Shown: positions 1 to 6,197, counted from the stretch's first letter. The stretch: 6,215 bases of DNA from Aquificaceae bacterium (GCA_025057245.1 JANWYC010000065.1:1-6215); one strand, 5' to 3'. The notes: generated by a model from the sequence alone, not told the origin. A program made the numbers and translations.

Positions 1-69
1 CTTAAGTTCTAAAGCGGTTAGATATTATGCCTTAGAGGGTATTTTTTCAGACATGCTTCGCTGATGTTT

Positions 70-191
70 AGCTGTCTAATAAGTATTTTGTCTCTGACCC
101 GCAAGGTTTCTGTGAGTTCTTACCGCCGTGTCTAATACCCAGTTGTTTAATAAATCTCTCGTCTCAGATTCACATGGTTTTTACGAATTCT
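70..191 (+). repeat. Two diverged copies of a ~51-nt direct repeat, period 71
   Basis: Copy A (70-120) and copy B (141-191) align without gaps over 51 bases at about 69% identity. Shared words include TAATAA, GTCTC and GGTTT. Most differences are C/T or A/G transitions, and they concentrate on one position in three. Read with codons starting at 72 and 143, the copies give similar peptides, LSNKYFVSDPQGFCEF and LFNKSLVSDSHGFYEF, with several synonymous changes. The 71-base period is not a multiple of three and both frames hit stops nearby, so this is not one intact protein repeat. It may be a degraded coding repeat or a member of an interspersed intergenic repeat family. Confidence 0.6.
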
Positions 192-211
192 CCCATAGTC
201 AGGCTAAGATT

Positions 212-239
212 TTGAATGTCGCTGAGTATCAAGTATAAG
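212..239 (+). promoter_or_regulatory. Possible sigma-70-type promoter for atpA
   Basis: TTGAAT at 212-217 (4 of 6 to TTGACA) is followed by 16 bases and then TATAAG at 234-239 (5 of 6 to TATAAT). Transcription would start near 246 and leave an untranslated leader of about 85 bases before atpA. The match is reasonable but such patterns arise easily in AT-rich DNA, and the gene could also be read from upstream of the window. Confidence 0.35.
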
Positions 240-315
240 AAAGTATTTTTTTAGACAAAGCGTGAGGATGGGAACTATTTTGGAAACTTGGTTTAAAATA
301 TTACCATAAAACTCC

Positions 316-324
316 AAAGGAGGT
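316..324 (+). promoter_or_regulatory. Ribosome binding site of atpA
   Basis: AAAGGAGGT is a near-perfect match to the anti-Shine-Dalgarno end of 16S rRNA. It lies five bases before the ATG at 330 and fixes the atpA start. Confidence 0.85.
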
Positions 325-329
325 TTGTT

Positions 330-1841
330 ATGGCTACCATAACTTACGAAGAAGCCCTTCAGCTTCTGAAAGAGCAGATAAAGGGTTATGAGGCATCCGC
401 AAAGATGGAAGAGGTGGGTGTGGTTTACTATGTGGGTGATGGCGTGGCAAGGGCTTATGGGCTTGATAATGTAATGGCTAACGAGTTGGTGGAGTTTGAA
501 GGCGGAACTATGGGTCTTGCCTTCAACCTTGAGGAGGACAACGTAGGTATCATCGTGCTTGGTAGTGAGAGCGGAATAAGGGAAGGTTCTATAGTAAGAA
601 GGACGGGGAGAATCTTGGACGCACCCGTGGGTGATGGTCTCATAGGTAGGGTTATAGACCCTCTGGGTAATCCTCTAGACGGAAAAGGACCTATAAAGTA
701 CGAATACAGGTCTCCTGTGGAGAAGATTGCACCCGGTGTTGTAAAGAGAAAATCCGTTCATGAGCCACTTCAGACGGGTATAAAGGCTATAGATGCCATG
801 ATACCCATAGGCAGAGGTCAGCGTGAGCTAATCATAGGTGACAGGTCCACAGGAAGAACTACCATATGTATAGACACCATACTTAACCAGAAGGATACGG
901 ATGTTTACTGCATATACGTAGCCATAGGTCAGAAAAGGTCTACCACCGCAAGAATAATAGAACTCTTAGAAAGAAGCGGTGCTATGGAATACACATGCGT
1001 GGTGGTAGCATCTGCCACAGACCCTGCCTCCTTGCAGTATCTTGCACCCTTTGTTGGATGCACCATAGGTGAATACTTCAGAGACAACGGAAAACACGCC
1101 CTTATCATATACGATGACCTTTCCAAGCATGCGGAGGCTTACAGACAGCTTTCCTTGCTGATGAGAAGACCACCTGGAAGGGAAGCATATCCTGGCGACG
1201 TGTTTTACCTTCACTCAAGGCTTTTGGAACGCGCCGCAAAGCTCAACGACGAGATGGGTGCGGGTTCTCTTACCGCCTTGCCTATTATCGAGACAAAGGC
1301 CGGCGACGTGGCGGCATACATACCTACCAACGTCATATCCATTACCGACGGTCAGATATACCTTGAGCCGGACCTGTTTAACAAGGGGATAAGACCTGCT
1401 ATAAACGTGGGTCTGTCTGTGTCAAGGGTTGGTGGTGCTGCTCAGATAAAGGCTATGAAACAAGTGGCTGGAACTCTAAGACTTGAGCTTGCTCAGTTTA
1501 GAGAGCTTGAAGCCTTTGTTCAATTTGCTTCAGAATTAGACAAAGCAACACAACAGACAATAAACAGGGGTATTAGGCTTGTAGAACTTCTCAAGCAAGA
1601 ACCCTATAATCCTCTGCCAGTAGAGAAGCAAATCATAGCCATATACGCAGGAACAAACGGCTATCTTGACGACATACCCGTGAATTCTGTAAGAAAGTTT
1701 GAAAAGGAGCTCTACACCTATCTCGACAGAGAACAGCAAGAACTTCTTAAGGAGATAAGGGAGAAAAAGGCATTAGATGACCAGCTAAAGGCAAAGATAG
1801 AAAGCGCCCTAAAAGACTTTAAGTCCAAGTTTATTCCTTGA
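330..1841 (+). CDS. atpA: F1Fo ATP synthase subunit alpha
   Basis: This is the 503-residue non-catalytic alpha subunit of F1, which alternates with beta in the cytoplasmic alpha3beta3 head that makes ATP from proton flow. Length and layout are normal: N-terminal beta-barrel (about 1-95), nucleotide-binding domain (about 96-380) and C-terminal helical bundle. Visible family marks are [12 protein letters not shown] (111-122), the P-loop GDRSTGRT (170-177), the Walker B-like IIYDD (259-263), the [21 protein letters not shown] segment (281-301) and [10 protein letters not shown], whose R366 corresponds to the arginine that reaches the catalytic site of beta. The oddity is R176: the Walker A lysine is replaced by arginine (codon AGA, 855-857). 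The ATG has an ideal ribosome binding site. The gene is followed by a DUF72 gene and not by atpG, so the standard atpHAGDC order is broken on this side. Identification is very secure. Confidence 0.98.
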   Translation: MATITYEEALQLLKEQIKGYEASAKMEEVGVVYYVGDGVARAYGLDNVMANELVEFEGGTMGLAFNLEEDNVGIIVLGSESGIREGSIVRRTGRILDAPVGDGLIGRVIDPLGNPLDGKGPIKYEYRSPVEKIAPGVVKRKSVHEPLQTGIKAIDAMIPIGRGQRELIIGDRSTGRTTICIDTILNQKDTDVYCIYVAIGQKRSTTARIIELLERSGAMEYTCVVVASATDPASLQYLAPFVGCTIGEYFRDNGKHALIIYDDLSKHAEAYRQLSLLMRRPPGREAYPGDVFYLHSRLLERAAKLNDEMGAGSLTALPIIETKAGDVAAYIPTNVISITDGQIYLEPDLFNKGIRPAINVGLSVSRVGGAAQIKAMKQVAGTLRLELAQFRELEAFVQFASELDKATQQTINRGIRLVELLKQEPYNPLPVEKQIIAIYAGTNGYLDDIPVNSVRKFEKELYTYLDREQQELLKEIREKKALDDQLKAKIESALKDFKSKFIP

Positions 1842-2629
1842 GGATATACGCAGGTTGTAGTGGTTTTTTCTACAGAGACTGGGTAGGGTGCTTCTACCCT
1901 GCCCTTTTAAAAAGGGAAGATTACATAAGGTTTTATGCTGAGTATTTTGACGTGGTGGAGATAAACGCCTCTTTCTATAGCTTTCCCAATCCGAACAGCG
2001 TCAAAAGCATGCTACAGAGAACTTCAAAGCTCCGTTTTGCCTTCAAAGCCCATAGAAGCTTTACTCACTATAGGGTATATGAGAAGGAGGATGTAAAAAA
2101 GTTTTTAAACACTATTGAACCCGTTTTGAAAGAAGATAGGTTTATCGCTCTTCTGTTTCAGTTTCCAGAGAGTTTTAAATACGGCGAGGAGAGTCTGGAG
2201 CACTTGAAAAGGCTTTCGGAAGACTTCAGAACAGTGCGGAAGGTGGTGGAGGTCAGAAGTAAGAGTTTTAAAAAGTCAGACTTTTACCCTTTTCTTGAAG
2301 AGCTGGGTCTTTCGCTGGTAAACACAGATGCTCCAAAGGGAAAGAGGTTTTTCTTAGGTCCTTGGTTGAGTGTGGGTCCCATAGGCTACGTGAGGCTTCA
2401 TGGCAGAAATCCAGAAAAACTTTACGACTACCAGTATTCTCTCGAAGAGCTAAAGAGGATAAGGGAAAAGGTGAGAAAGCTCAAAGGTGAAGAGGTTTAC
2501 GTTTTTTTCAACAACACAGTAAGAGCTCAGGCGGTTCTAAACGCACTTCAGTTTAAACTGCTTTTAGGCGTAAAAACTGAAGTACCAACGAACCTTCAGA
2601 GGTCTCTTAGAGAAAAAGAGTGGGAATAG
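1838..2629 (+). CDS. DUF72 (YecE-like) family protein
   Basis: A 263-residue protein of the DUF72 family, which has a TIM-barrel-like fold and no well-established biochemical function. Family marks in order: GCSGF with the W.G.FYP context (6-21), [10 protein letters not shown] (41-50), [12 protein letters not shown] (66-77), LLFQFP (105-110), VEVR (137-140), YVRLHGR (184-190) and YVFFNN (221-226). Length is typical. The start is TTG at 1838; it overlaps the atpA stop in the string TTGA and gives the expected N-terminus (MRIYAGCSG). No good Shine-Dalgarno precedes it, so translation probably depends on ribosomes finishing atpA. No signal peptide or membrane segment is visible, so it is likely cytoplasmic. 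The overlap indicates co-transcription with atpA, but gives no clear functional link. Family assignment is confident; function is unknown. Confidence 0.93.
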   Translation: MRIYAGCSGFFYRDWVGCFYPALLKREDYIRFYAEYFDVVEINASFYSFPNPNSVKSMLQRTSKLRFAFKAHRSFTHYRVYEKEDVKKFLNTIEPVLKEDRFIALLFQFPESFKYGEESLEHLKRLSEDFRTVRKVVEVRSKSFKKSDFYPFLEELGLSLVNTDAPKGKRFFLGPWLSVGPIGYVRLHGRNPEKLYDYQYSLEELKRIREKVRKLKGEEVYVFFNNTVRAQAVLNALQFKLLLGVKTEVPTNLQRSLREKEWE

Positions 2630-2632
2630 CGG

Positions 2633-2638
2633 TATAAT
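2633..2638 (+). promoter_or_regulatory. TATAAT -10 box ahead of the structured intergenic region
   Basis: A perfect TATAAT lies four bases after the DUF72 stop codon, inside the run TATAATATATAAA. A start 7 bases downstream falls at about 2645, just before the 5' strand of the proposed closing stem (2647). No convincing -35 hexamer is visible at 16-18 bases upstream (the DNA there is a purine-rich part of the DUF72 coding end), so strength is uncertain. Confidence 0.45.
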
Positions 2639-2644
2639 ATATAA

Positions 2645-2812
2645 AGCCTTCTGTTAAGAGTTCTAAGTTATAGAACTGTCATTTTTAATAAGTCATTACT
2701 CATCACTGCGGAGTTCCATACTTGACTGGTGAAAGACGTTCTTAAAGCAAGTTCAAAAACCCAAGACGGACACGCATAGGCTCTATACTTGCAAGACTTA
2801 ATAGCAAGGAGC
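2645..2812 (+). ncRNA. Candidate structured small RNA or hemA leader RNA
   Basis: This gene-free stretch folds on paper into a compact, non-crossing multibranch structure. P1, the closing stem, pairs 2647-2658 (CCTTCTGTTAAG) with 2797-2809, 12 pairs with one bulged C (2805) and one G-U pair. P2 is a perfect 7-bp hairpin, AGTTCTA (2659-2665) with TAGAACT (2671-2677), loop of five. P3 pairs AGTCA (2691-2695) with TGACT (2723-2727), enclosing ACTC (2698-2701) with GAGT (2711-2714). P4 pairs GCAAGT (2747-2752) with ACTTGC (2787-2792), capped by a small hairpin ATAG-GCT-CTAT (2776-2786). A TATAAT box sits at the right distance from the 5' end, and the G-U pair favours the plus strand. I do not recognise the family. 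A 6S-type RNA (long closing stem, similar size) is conceivable, but hairpin P2 directly after the closing stem is not canonical. It could instead be a regulatory leader for hemA. Hand-drawn stems of this size can arise by chance, so confidence is moderate. Confidence 0.42.
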
Positions 2813-2848
2813 GTAGGTAATTTCTCACTAAGTGTATGGGGTTAGAAT

Positions 2849-2854
2849 TATACT
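2849..2854 (+). promoter_or_regulatory. Possible -10 box directly upstream of hemA
   Basis: TATACT (5 of 6 to TATAAT) ends four bases before the first of two tandem ATG codons (2859, 2862). Transcription starting 6-8 bases after the box would begin at or within the start codons, giving a leaderless hemA message. No Shine-Dalgarno lies at normal spacing before either ATG, which fits this reading. No clear -35 is present. Confidence 0.35.
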
Positions 2855-2858
2855 ATAT

Positions 2859-4088
2859 ATGATGCAACGCATATTTGCTTGGGGTGTGAACTTTAAGACC
2901 GCACCCGTGGAACACAGAGAGCTCCTTGCCTGCAGTAGGGACGATGCCTACTACCTTCTACCTCCTTTGAAGACCATTGAAGGCATAAAAGAACTTATGC
3001 TCCTTTCCACATGCAACAGGGTGGAGGTTTACGGTCTGGCGGAGGATTACGAAGCCATAAACAGGCTTATACTGGAACTTTTTACACTTAAAGGTATTGA
3101 AAAGAAGCTAAGGAGGAACTCTTTTTTCCTTGAAGGAGAAAGGGCAGTGGCTCACGTGTTTAGAGTTGCCAGCGGTCTTGAATCTATGGTAATAGGAGAA
3201 AACCAGATAGTAAACCAGTTTAAACAGGCTTACAGTATAGCAAAGGAGCTAAACTGCACAGGGAAGGTCTTAAACAGACTTTACGAGAAAGCTCTGAGGA
3301 CCGCAAAGAGGGTTAGGACGGAGACGGGCATCAGCAAAAACGCAGTGTCGGTTAGCTACGTAGCGGTGGAGCTTGCAAAGAGAATATTCGGTAGTCTTGC
3401 CCGCGCTAAGGTTCTTTTGGTAGGTGCGGGAGAGATGGCAGAGCTGTCAGCAAAGTATCTAAAAAAACTCAACGCACACCTTTTCATAACCAACAGAACC
3501 TACGAGAGGGCGGTGGAGCTCTCAAGGGAGCTGGGAGGACACGTTCTAAGGTTTGAAGAGCTAAGCGAGCATCTTCATGACTTTGATATTGTTCTGGTTT
3601 CCACTGGTAGCAGGGAATACATAGTGGATTACTACATGGTTAACAAAGCCATAAAAAAGAGAAGCTACAGACCTATGTTTTTTATAGACATCTCAGTTCC
3701 AAGAAATGTAGACCATGAGGTAGGAAAGCTGGATGAGGTGTTCTTGTATAACATTGACGACCTTCAGGAGGTGGCGGAGAACAACCTGAGAGAAAGGCTC
3801 AGAGAAAAGGAAAAGGGAGAGATAATAGTATGGGATGAGGTAGGTAAGTTTATGAAATGGATGGAGCTTTTAAGGGTGGAGGATGTTATAGTTAGTATAA
3901 AGAAACACTGGAGGGAAGTGGAGTTAAGAGAACCGGCGGTGAGAAGACTAATACACAACGTCGTGGAGGAGATAAGAAAAGAGCCTGCCCTTGCAGAAAA
4001 ATTGGTTAAAATATTCCTTCAGGAGGTAAAAGATGCAAACACAGGGAGAGAATTACCCTATGTCCATAACGGAGTTGATGGAGCTTGA
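2859..4088 (+). CDS. hemA: Glutamyl-tRNA reductase
   Basis: A 409-residue NADPH-dependent enzyme that reduces glutamyl-tRNA to glutamate-1-semialdehyde, the first committed step of C5-pathway tetrapyrrole (heme, siroheme, cobamide) synthesis in the cytoplasm. Counting from 2859: substrate contact region NFKTAPVEHRE (11-21), catalytic cysteine C52 in STCNRVEVYG, H99 in AHVFRVASGLESMVIGENQI, the Rossmann signature GAGEMA (189-194) in the NADPH domain, and a C-terminal helical dimerisation region. Length is normal for the family. The reading frame is open back to a GTG at 2832, but that would add nine residues (MYGVRIILY) not expected in the family; tandem ATGs at 2859 and 2862 are preferred, and I cannot choose between them. 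No Shine-Dalgarno precedes them, so the start may be leaderless. The last 56 bases overlap the next gene, indicating an operon that runs on through murA. Confidence 0.95.
   Translation: MMQRIFAWGVNFKTAPVEHRELLACSRDDAYYLLPPLKTIEGIKELMLLSTCNRVEVYGLAEDYEAINRLILELFTLKGIEKKLRRNSFFLEGERAVAHVFRVASGLESMVIGENQIVNQFKQAYSIAKELNCTGKVLNRLYEKALRTAKRVRTETGISKNAVSVSYVAVELAKRIFGSLARAKVLLVGAGEMAELSAKYLKKLNAHLFITNRTYERAVELSRELGGHVLRFEELSEHLHDFDIVLVSTGSREYIVDYYMVNKAIKKRSYRPMFFIDISVPRNVDHEVGKLDEVFLYNIDDLQEVAENNLRERLREKEKGEIIVWDEVGKFMKWMELLRVEDVIVSIKKHWREVELREPAVRRLIHNVVEEIRKEPALAEKLVKIFLQEVKDANTGRELPYVHNGVDGA
4021..4026 (+). promoter_or_regulatory. Ribosome binding site inside hemA for the RAM-domain gene
   Basis: AGGAGG lies inside the hemA reading frame with six bases before the ATG at 4033. 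It is the best such site near the gene and selects that start over later in-frame ATGs at 4060 and 4078, making the 56-base overlap with hemA likely real. Confidence 0.75.
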
Positions 4089-4332
4089 GAGCGAATACTC
4101 CATCAAAGCCTATGTGCTCATAAAGGCAGACCCAAGGGAAATACCCTCCATAATGCTTGCTCTCTCTACCTTTGAGGGTATAAAAACTGCGGACGTGGTG
4201 ACTGGTCCATACGACATCATAGTCTTTGCGGAGCTGAGAAATCAGGATGAGCTGGGTAGGCTGGTAATAAACAAAATACACTCGCTTGAAGGTGTTAGAG
4301 AAGCCCTAACCTGCGTGGTGGTAAGGATATGA
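4033..4332 (+). CDS. Stand-alone RAM (Lrp/AsnC ligand-binding) domain protein
   Basis: A 99-residue protein consisting of the effector-binding domain of Lrp/AsnC regulators without the DNA-binding helix-turn-helix. The ferredoxin-like (beta-alpha-beta) core runs from about residue 24 (IKAYVLIKADP) through the GPYD turn (58-61), IIVFAEL, and the closing segment SLEGVREALTCVVV. In this family, domains of this kind oligomerise and bind amino acids or related small molecules between subunits. Residues 1-23 are polar, acidic and too short for a DNA-binding domain. Translation starts at a strongly served ATG within hemA, and the stop overlaps the next start as ATGA. Being between hemA and murA, it may sense a metabolite or modulate a partner protein, but that is inference. 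It could also partner with a full-length Lrp-type regulator encoded elsewhere. Confidence 0.87.
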   Translation: MQTQGENYPMSITELMELESEYSIKAYVLIKADPREIPSIMLALSTFEGIKTADVVTGPYDIIVFAELRNQDELGRLVINKIHSLEGVREALTCVVVRI

Positions 4333-4505
4333 TAGAAACGCCCATTGTGGTGGAAGAGGAAGAGCGCATTTTGGTAATATATTCCAATCAGACACCATAT
4401 TACAGCGAGCAAGATGACGGCGTAGAGATTTTCTACTCTAAAGAGGGCGATGTTGTAAAAATCATAATAAGGAAGGATGAAAAGTATCACATCATATACT
4501 TCTGA
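4329..4505 (+). CDS. Small acidic hypothetical protein, 58 residues
   Basis: An open frame of 58 codons starts with ATG at 4329, sharing ATGA with the stop of the RAM-domain gene, and ends with TGA at 4503-4505, 29 bases inside murA. It fills what would otherwise be a 144-base gap in a compact operon, and GGTAAGGA just upstream is a usable ribosome binding region. The protein begins MIETPIVVEEEERILVIYS and continues with alternating hydrophobic and charged residues, including YYSEQDDGVEIFYSKEGD and a C-terminal HIIYF, consistent with a small all-beta or beta-rich fold. It has no cysteine, signal peptide or membrane segment. The pattern (short strand, acidic turn, DGVEIFY, EGDVVKIII) loosely recalls small DUF2283-type proteins, but I cannot claim that family. 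Function unknown; coding status is supported mainly by spacing and overlaps. Confidence 0.72.
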   Translation: MIETPIVVEEEERILVIYSNQTPYYSEQDDGVEIFYSKEGDVVKIIIRKDEKYHIIYF

Positions 4506-5763
4506 AGCCTTTGTAATTCAGGGGGGCAAGCCTCTTAAAGGTAGAGTGAAAGTTTCTGGTTCGAAGAATGCTTCACTACCTATAATCATGGCGAGCCTGC
4601 TTCCAAGGGAGGTTAGCATAATAGAAAACGTGCCAGACCTTTTAGATACCTTAACAGCCTTTGAACTTATCAAAAGCCTTGGTGCATCGGTAGACTTTCA
4701 AAACGGAGTTGCGACGATAGACGCAAGGTATCTTAGGGACTACAAAGCTCCTGATGAGATGGTAAGACGCATGAGAGCCTCCGTGCTGGTGATGGGTCCT
4801 TTGCTTGCTAAGTTCGGGAAGGCTGTGGTTTCTATGCCCGGAGGCTGTTCCATAGGTGTTAGGTCTATAGACCAGCATCTAAAAGTGTTTGAAAAAGGTG
4901 GAGCTAATATAGAAGTTAAGCACGGATACATACACCTCCAGGTGGACAAAATTAAGCCTGTGGAGCATACCTTTGAGGTGATAACTGTAACTGGCACTGA
5001 AAACGCACTTATGTTCCTTAGTGGTTGCGAAAGGAGAAGTCTTCTTAGAAACATAGCACTTGAGCCAGAAGTTATGGACTTGGTGGATGTTCTAAAAAAG
5101 ATGGGGGTGGAGATAGAGATAGAGGATAGAACAGCGGTCATAAGAGGCTCTTCTGAACTTAAGAGCTTTAAACATACGGTAATACCAGACAGAATAGAGG
5201 CGGGAACTTTAATGGTTGCGGGTTTTCTAACAGGTGGGGAAGTTGTGCTTGAAAACACAAGAGTGGAACACTTGGGAAGCGTTATAGAAAAGCTCAGAGA
5301 AGCTGGCGCACAGGTAGAGCTTTTAAGTTTGAACAGCCTTAGAGTTAAGAGAGACGGAGACATAAAACCCCTTGTCATATCTACCGCAGAATATCCCGGC
5401 TTTCCTACAGATATGCAGGCTCAGTTTATGGTGCTTTGCTGTTTGGCTAAGGGCGTATCAGAAATTAGAGAAAACATCTTTGAAAACCGCTTTCAGCATG
5501 TTGCGGAATTGCAGAGAATGGGTGCAAACATACATGTAAGAGATAGAACCGCTATAGTCAAAGGCGTTGAAAAACTCTCAGGAGCGGAGGTTTACTCCAC
5601 TGACCTTCGCGCATCCGCAAGTTTGGTGCTGGCAGGTCTTGTAGCGGAGGGAACAACAACAGTAAGAGACATACATCACTTAGACAGAGGATACGAAAAG
5701 CTTGAAGAGAAGTTAAGAAGCCTCGGGGCAACCATAGAGAGATTGCCCCGACGGGAGGGTTAG
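4477..5763 (+). CDS. murA: UDP-N-acetylglucosamine 1-carboxyvinyltransferase
   Basis: A 428-residue cytoplasmic enzyme that transfers enolpyruvate from phosphoenolpyruvate to UDP-GlcNAc, the first committed step of peptidoglycan synthesis. The two-domain inside-out alpha/beta barrel is complete. Visible active-site residues: K30-N31 in VSGSKNASLP, R100 in MRASVLVMGPLLAKFG, the catalytic C124 in PGGCSIGVRS with R129, D312 in FPTDMQAQ (general base position), and R404 in LDRGYEKLEEKL. The presence of Cys at 124 (not Asp) predicts fosfomycin sensitivity of the enzyme, from family knowledge. A stop (TAA, 4468-4470) lies in frame just upstream, so ATG at 4477 is the only reasonable start; its purine-rich site AAGGAAGG (4469-4476) is unusually close. 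The N-terminus is about eight residues longer than in E. coli MurA. Its last codons contain an inverted repeat and its stop overlaps that of hsp20. Confidence 0.97.
   Translation: MKSITSYTSEAFVIQGGKPLKGRVKVSGSKNASLPIIMASLLPREVSIIENVPDLLDTLTAFELIKSLGASVDFQNGVATIDARYLRDYKAPDEMVRRMRASVLVMGPLLAKFGKAVVSMPGGCSIGVRSIDQHLKVFEKGGANIEVKHGYIHLQVDKIKPVEHTFEVITVTGTENALMFLSGCERRSLLRNIALEPEVMDLVDVLKKMGVEIEIEDRTAVIRGSSELKSFKHTVIPDRIEAGTLMVAGFLTGGEVVLENTRVEHLGSVIEKLREAGAQVELLSLNSLRVKRDGDIKPLVISTAEYPGFPTDMQAQFMVLCCLAKGVSEIRENIFENRFQHVAELQRMGANIHVRDRTAIVKGVEKLSGAEVYSTDLRASASLVLAGLVAEGTTTVRDIHHLDRGYEKLEEKLRSLGATIERLPRREG
5723..5751. terminator. 9-bp GC-rich inverted repeat inside the murA 3' end
   Basis: TCGGGGCAA (5723-5731) is perfectly complementary to TTGCCCCGA (5743-5751) across an 11-base loop. 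It sits just before two converging stop codons, the place where a shared terminator is needed. No run of T follows on the plus strand (GGGAGGGTTAGG), and only a mixed T-rich stretch (CTTCTTAACTTCTC) follows on the minus strand. It may therefore act as an RNA 3'-end stabiliser or a U-poor bidirectional terminator. Confidence 0.45.
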
Positions 5764-6197
5764 GCTATATCAATCTTTCTCTCCTTTGCATCCTCTACCT
5801 TAGGTATTCTAACCTCCAAAACACCATCCTTAAACTCTGCCTTCGCAGACTCTACTTTCACGTCCGTCGGCAAGCCTATAACCCTCTCAAAGCGTCCGTA
5901 TGTTCTCTCCACCCTGTGATAGGTCTCCGTTTTTTCTTCTTTCTCTTCCTTCTTCTCACCTCTTATGCAGAGTGAGTTGTCCTTGATGGATACTTCTATG
6001 TTCTCCTTCTTCACACCCGGGAGCTCCGCCTTTACCACTACCTCGTTATCCGTCTCGTATACATCCACTACGGGTGCAAAGGGACGCTCGCCAGCTTCTC
6101 TGGGCATGGGCACAAGCTCTTCCATGAGCCTGTCAAACTCCCTTCTGATACGCTCAAACTCTGCAAATGGGCTCCACAAGGCAATTCCTTTTCTCAT
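5760..6197 (-). CDS. Small heat shock protein, Hsp20 / alpha-crystallin family
   Basis: A 145-residue ATP-independent chaperone that forms oligomers and holds unfolding proteins in the cytoplasm. The N-terminal arm (1-40) has the typical WSPFAEFERIRREFDRLMEE helix. The alpha-crystallin domain spans about 42-133, with DVYETDNEVVVKAELPGV (45-62), YHRVERTYGRFERVIGLP (93-110) and DGVLEVRIPK (124-133). The C-terminal IDI (142-144) fits the conserved I-x-I motif that docks onto neighbouring dimers. A lysine- and glutamate-rich run (80-92) forms the dimer-swap loop region. The start ATG (complement of 6195-6197) has a perfect ribosome binding site. The gene converges on murA: its TAA (5760-5762) and the murA TAG (5761-5763) share two bases. 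Any heat-shock promoter lies beyond the window. Confidence 0.96.
   Translation of the reverse strand: MRKGIALWSPFAEFERIRREFDRLMEELVPMPREAGERPFAPVVDVYETDNEVVVKAELPGVKKENIEVSIKDNSLCIRGEKKEEKEEKTETYHRVERTYGRFERVIGLPTDVKVESAKAEFKDGVLEVRIPKVEDAKERKIDIA

Larger units (their letters stand above)
1..329. other. Non-coding region upstream of atpA
   Basis: This 329-base stretch has no credible intact gene: all forward frames are interrupted by stops, and no ribosome binding site precedes a usable start until that of atpA. It holds a degenerate two-copy repeat (70-191), AGTAT-type words repeated near 226-247, a possible promoter (212-239) and the atpA ribosome binding site (316-324). A 15-nt word beginning GTATTTTTT occurs near 40-54 and, with one change, near 243-257. 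I see no tRNA, rRNA or terminator with a clear U-run. The left edge may also carry the end of an unseen upstream unit. Confidence 0.75.

Noticed and set aside
70..191. Degenerate CRISPR array
   Set aside because: Only two copies exist, identity runs over ~51 of 71 bases with no distinct repeat and spacer, and there are no cas genes in the window.
294..299. TAAAAT as a -10 box for atpA
   Set aside because: No -35-like hexamer lies 16-18 bases upstream (GGAACT region); the 212-239 pair is better.
2659..2686. Hairpin AGTTCTA-loop-TAGAACT followed by ATTTTT, as an intrinsic terminator for atpA-DUF72
   Set aside because: The stem has only two G-C pairs and the short T-run starts several bases after it, which is weak for a thermophile. 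It fits better as helix P2 of the proposed structured RNA, although a terminator role is not excluded.
2676..2693. Words CTGTC and TAATAAGT shared with the repeat at 70-191, suggesting another copy
   Set aside because: The match is 14 bases with a 5-base gap and the flanks do not align; an 8-base match between regions of this size is expected by chance.
2832..2858. GTG at 2832 as the hemA start
   Set aside because: It would add MYGVRIILY ahead of the family's normal N-terminus, and the nearest purine-rich site (AAGGAG, 2806-2811) is about 20 bases away, too far to serve it.
4740..5378. 212-codon open frame on the minus strand inside murA
   Set aside because: It lies wholly within an unmistakable murA, is serine/threonine-rich low-complexity in translation and resembles no protein I know; it is an antisense shadow of murA codon usage.
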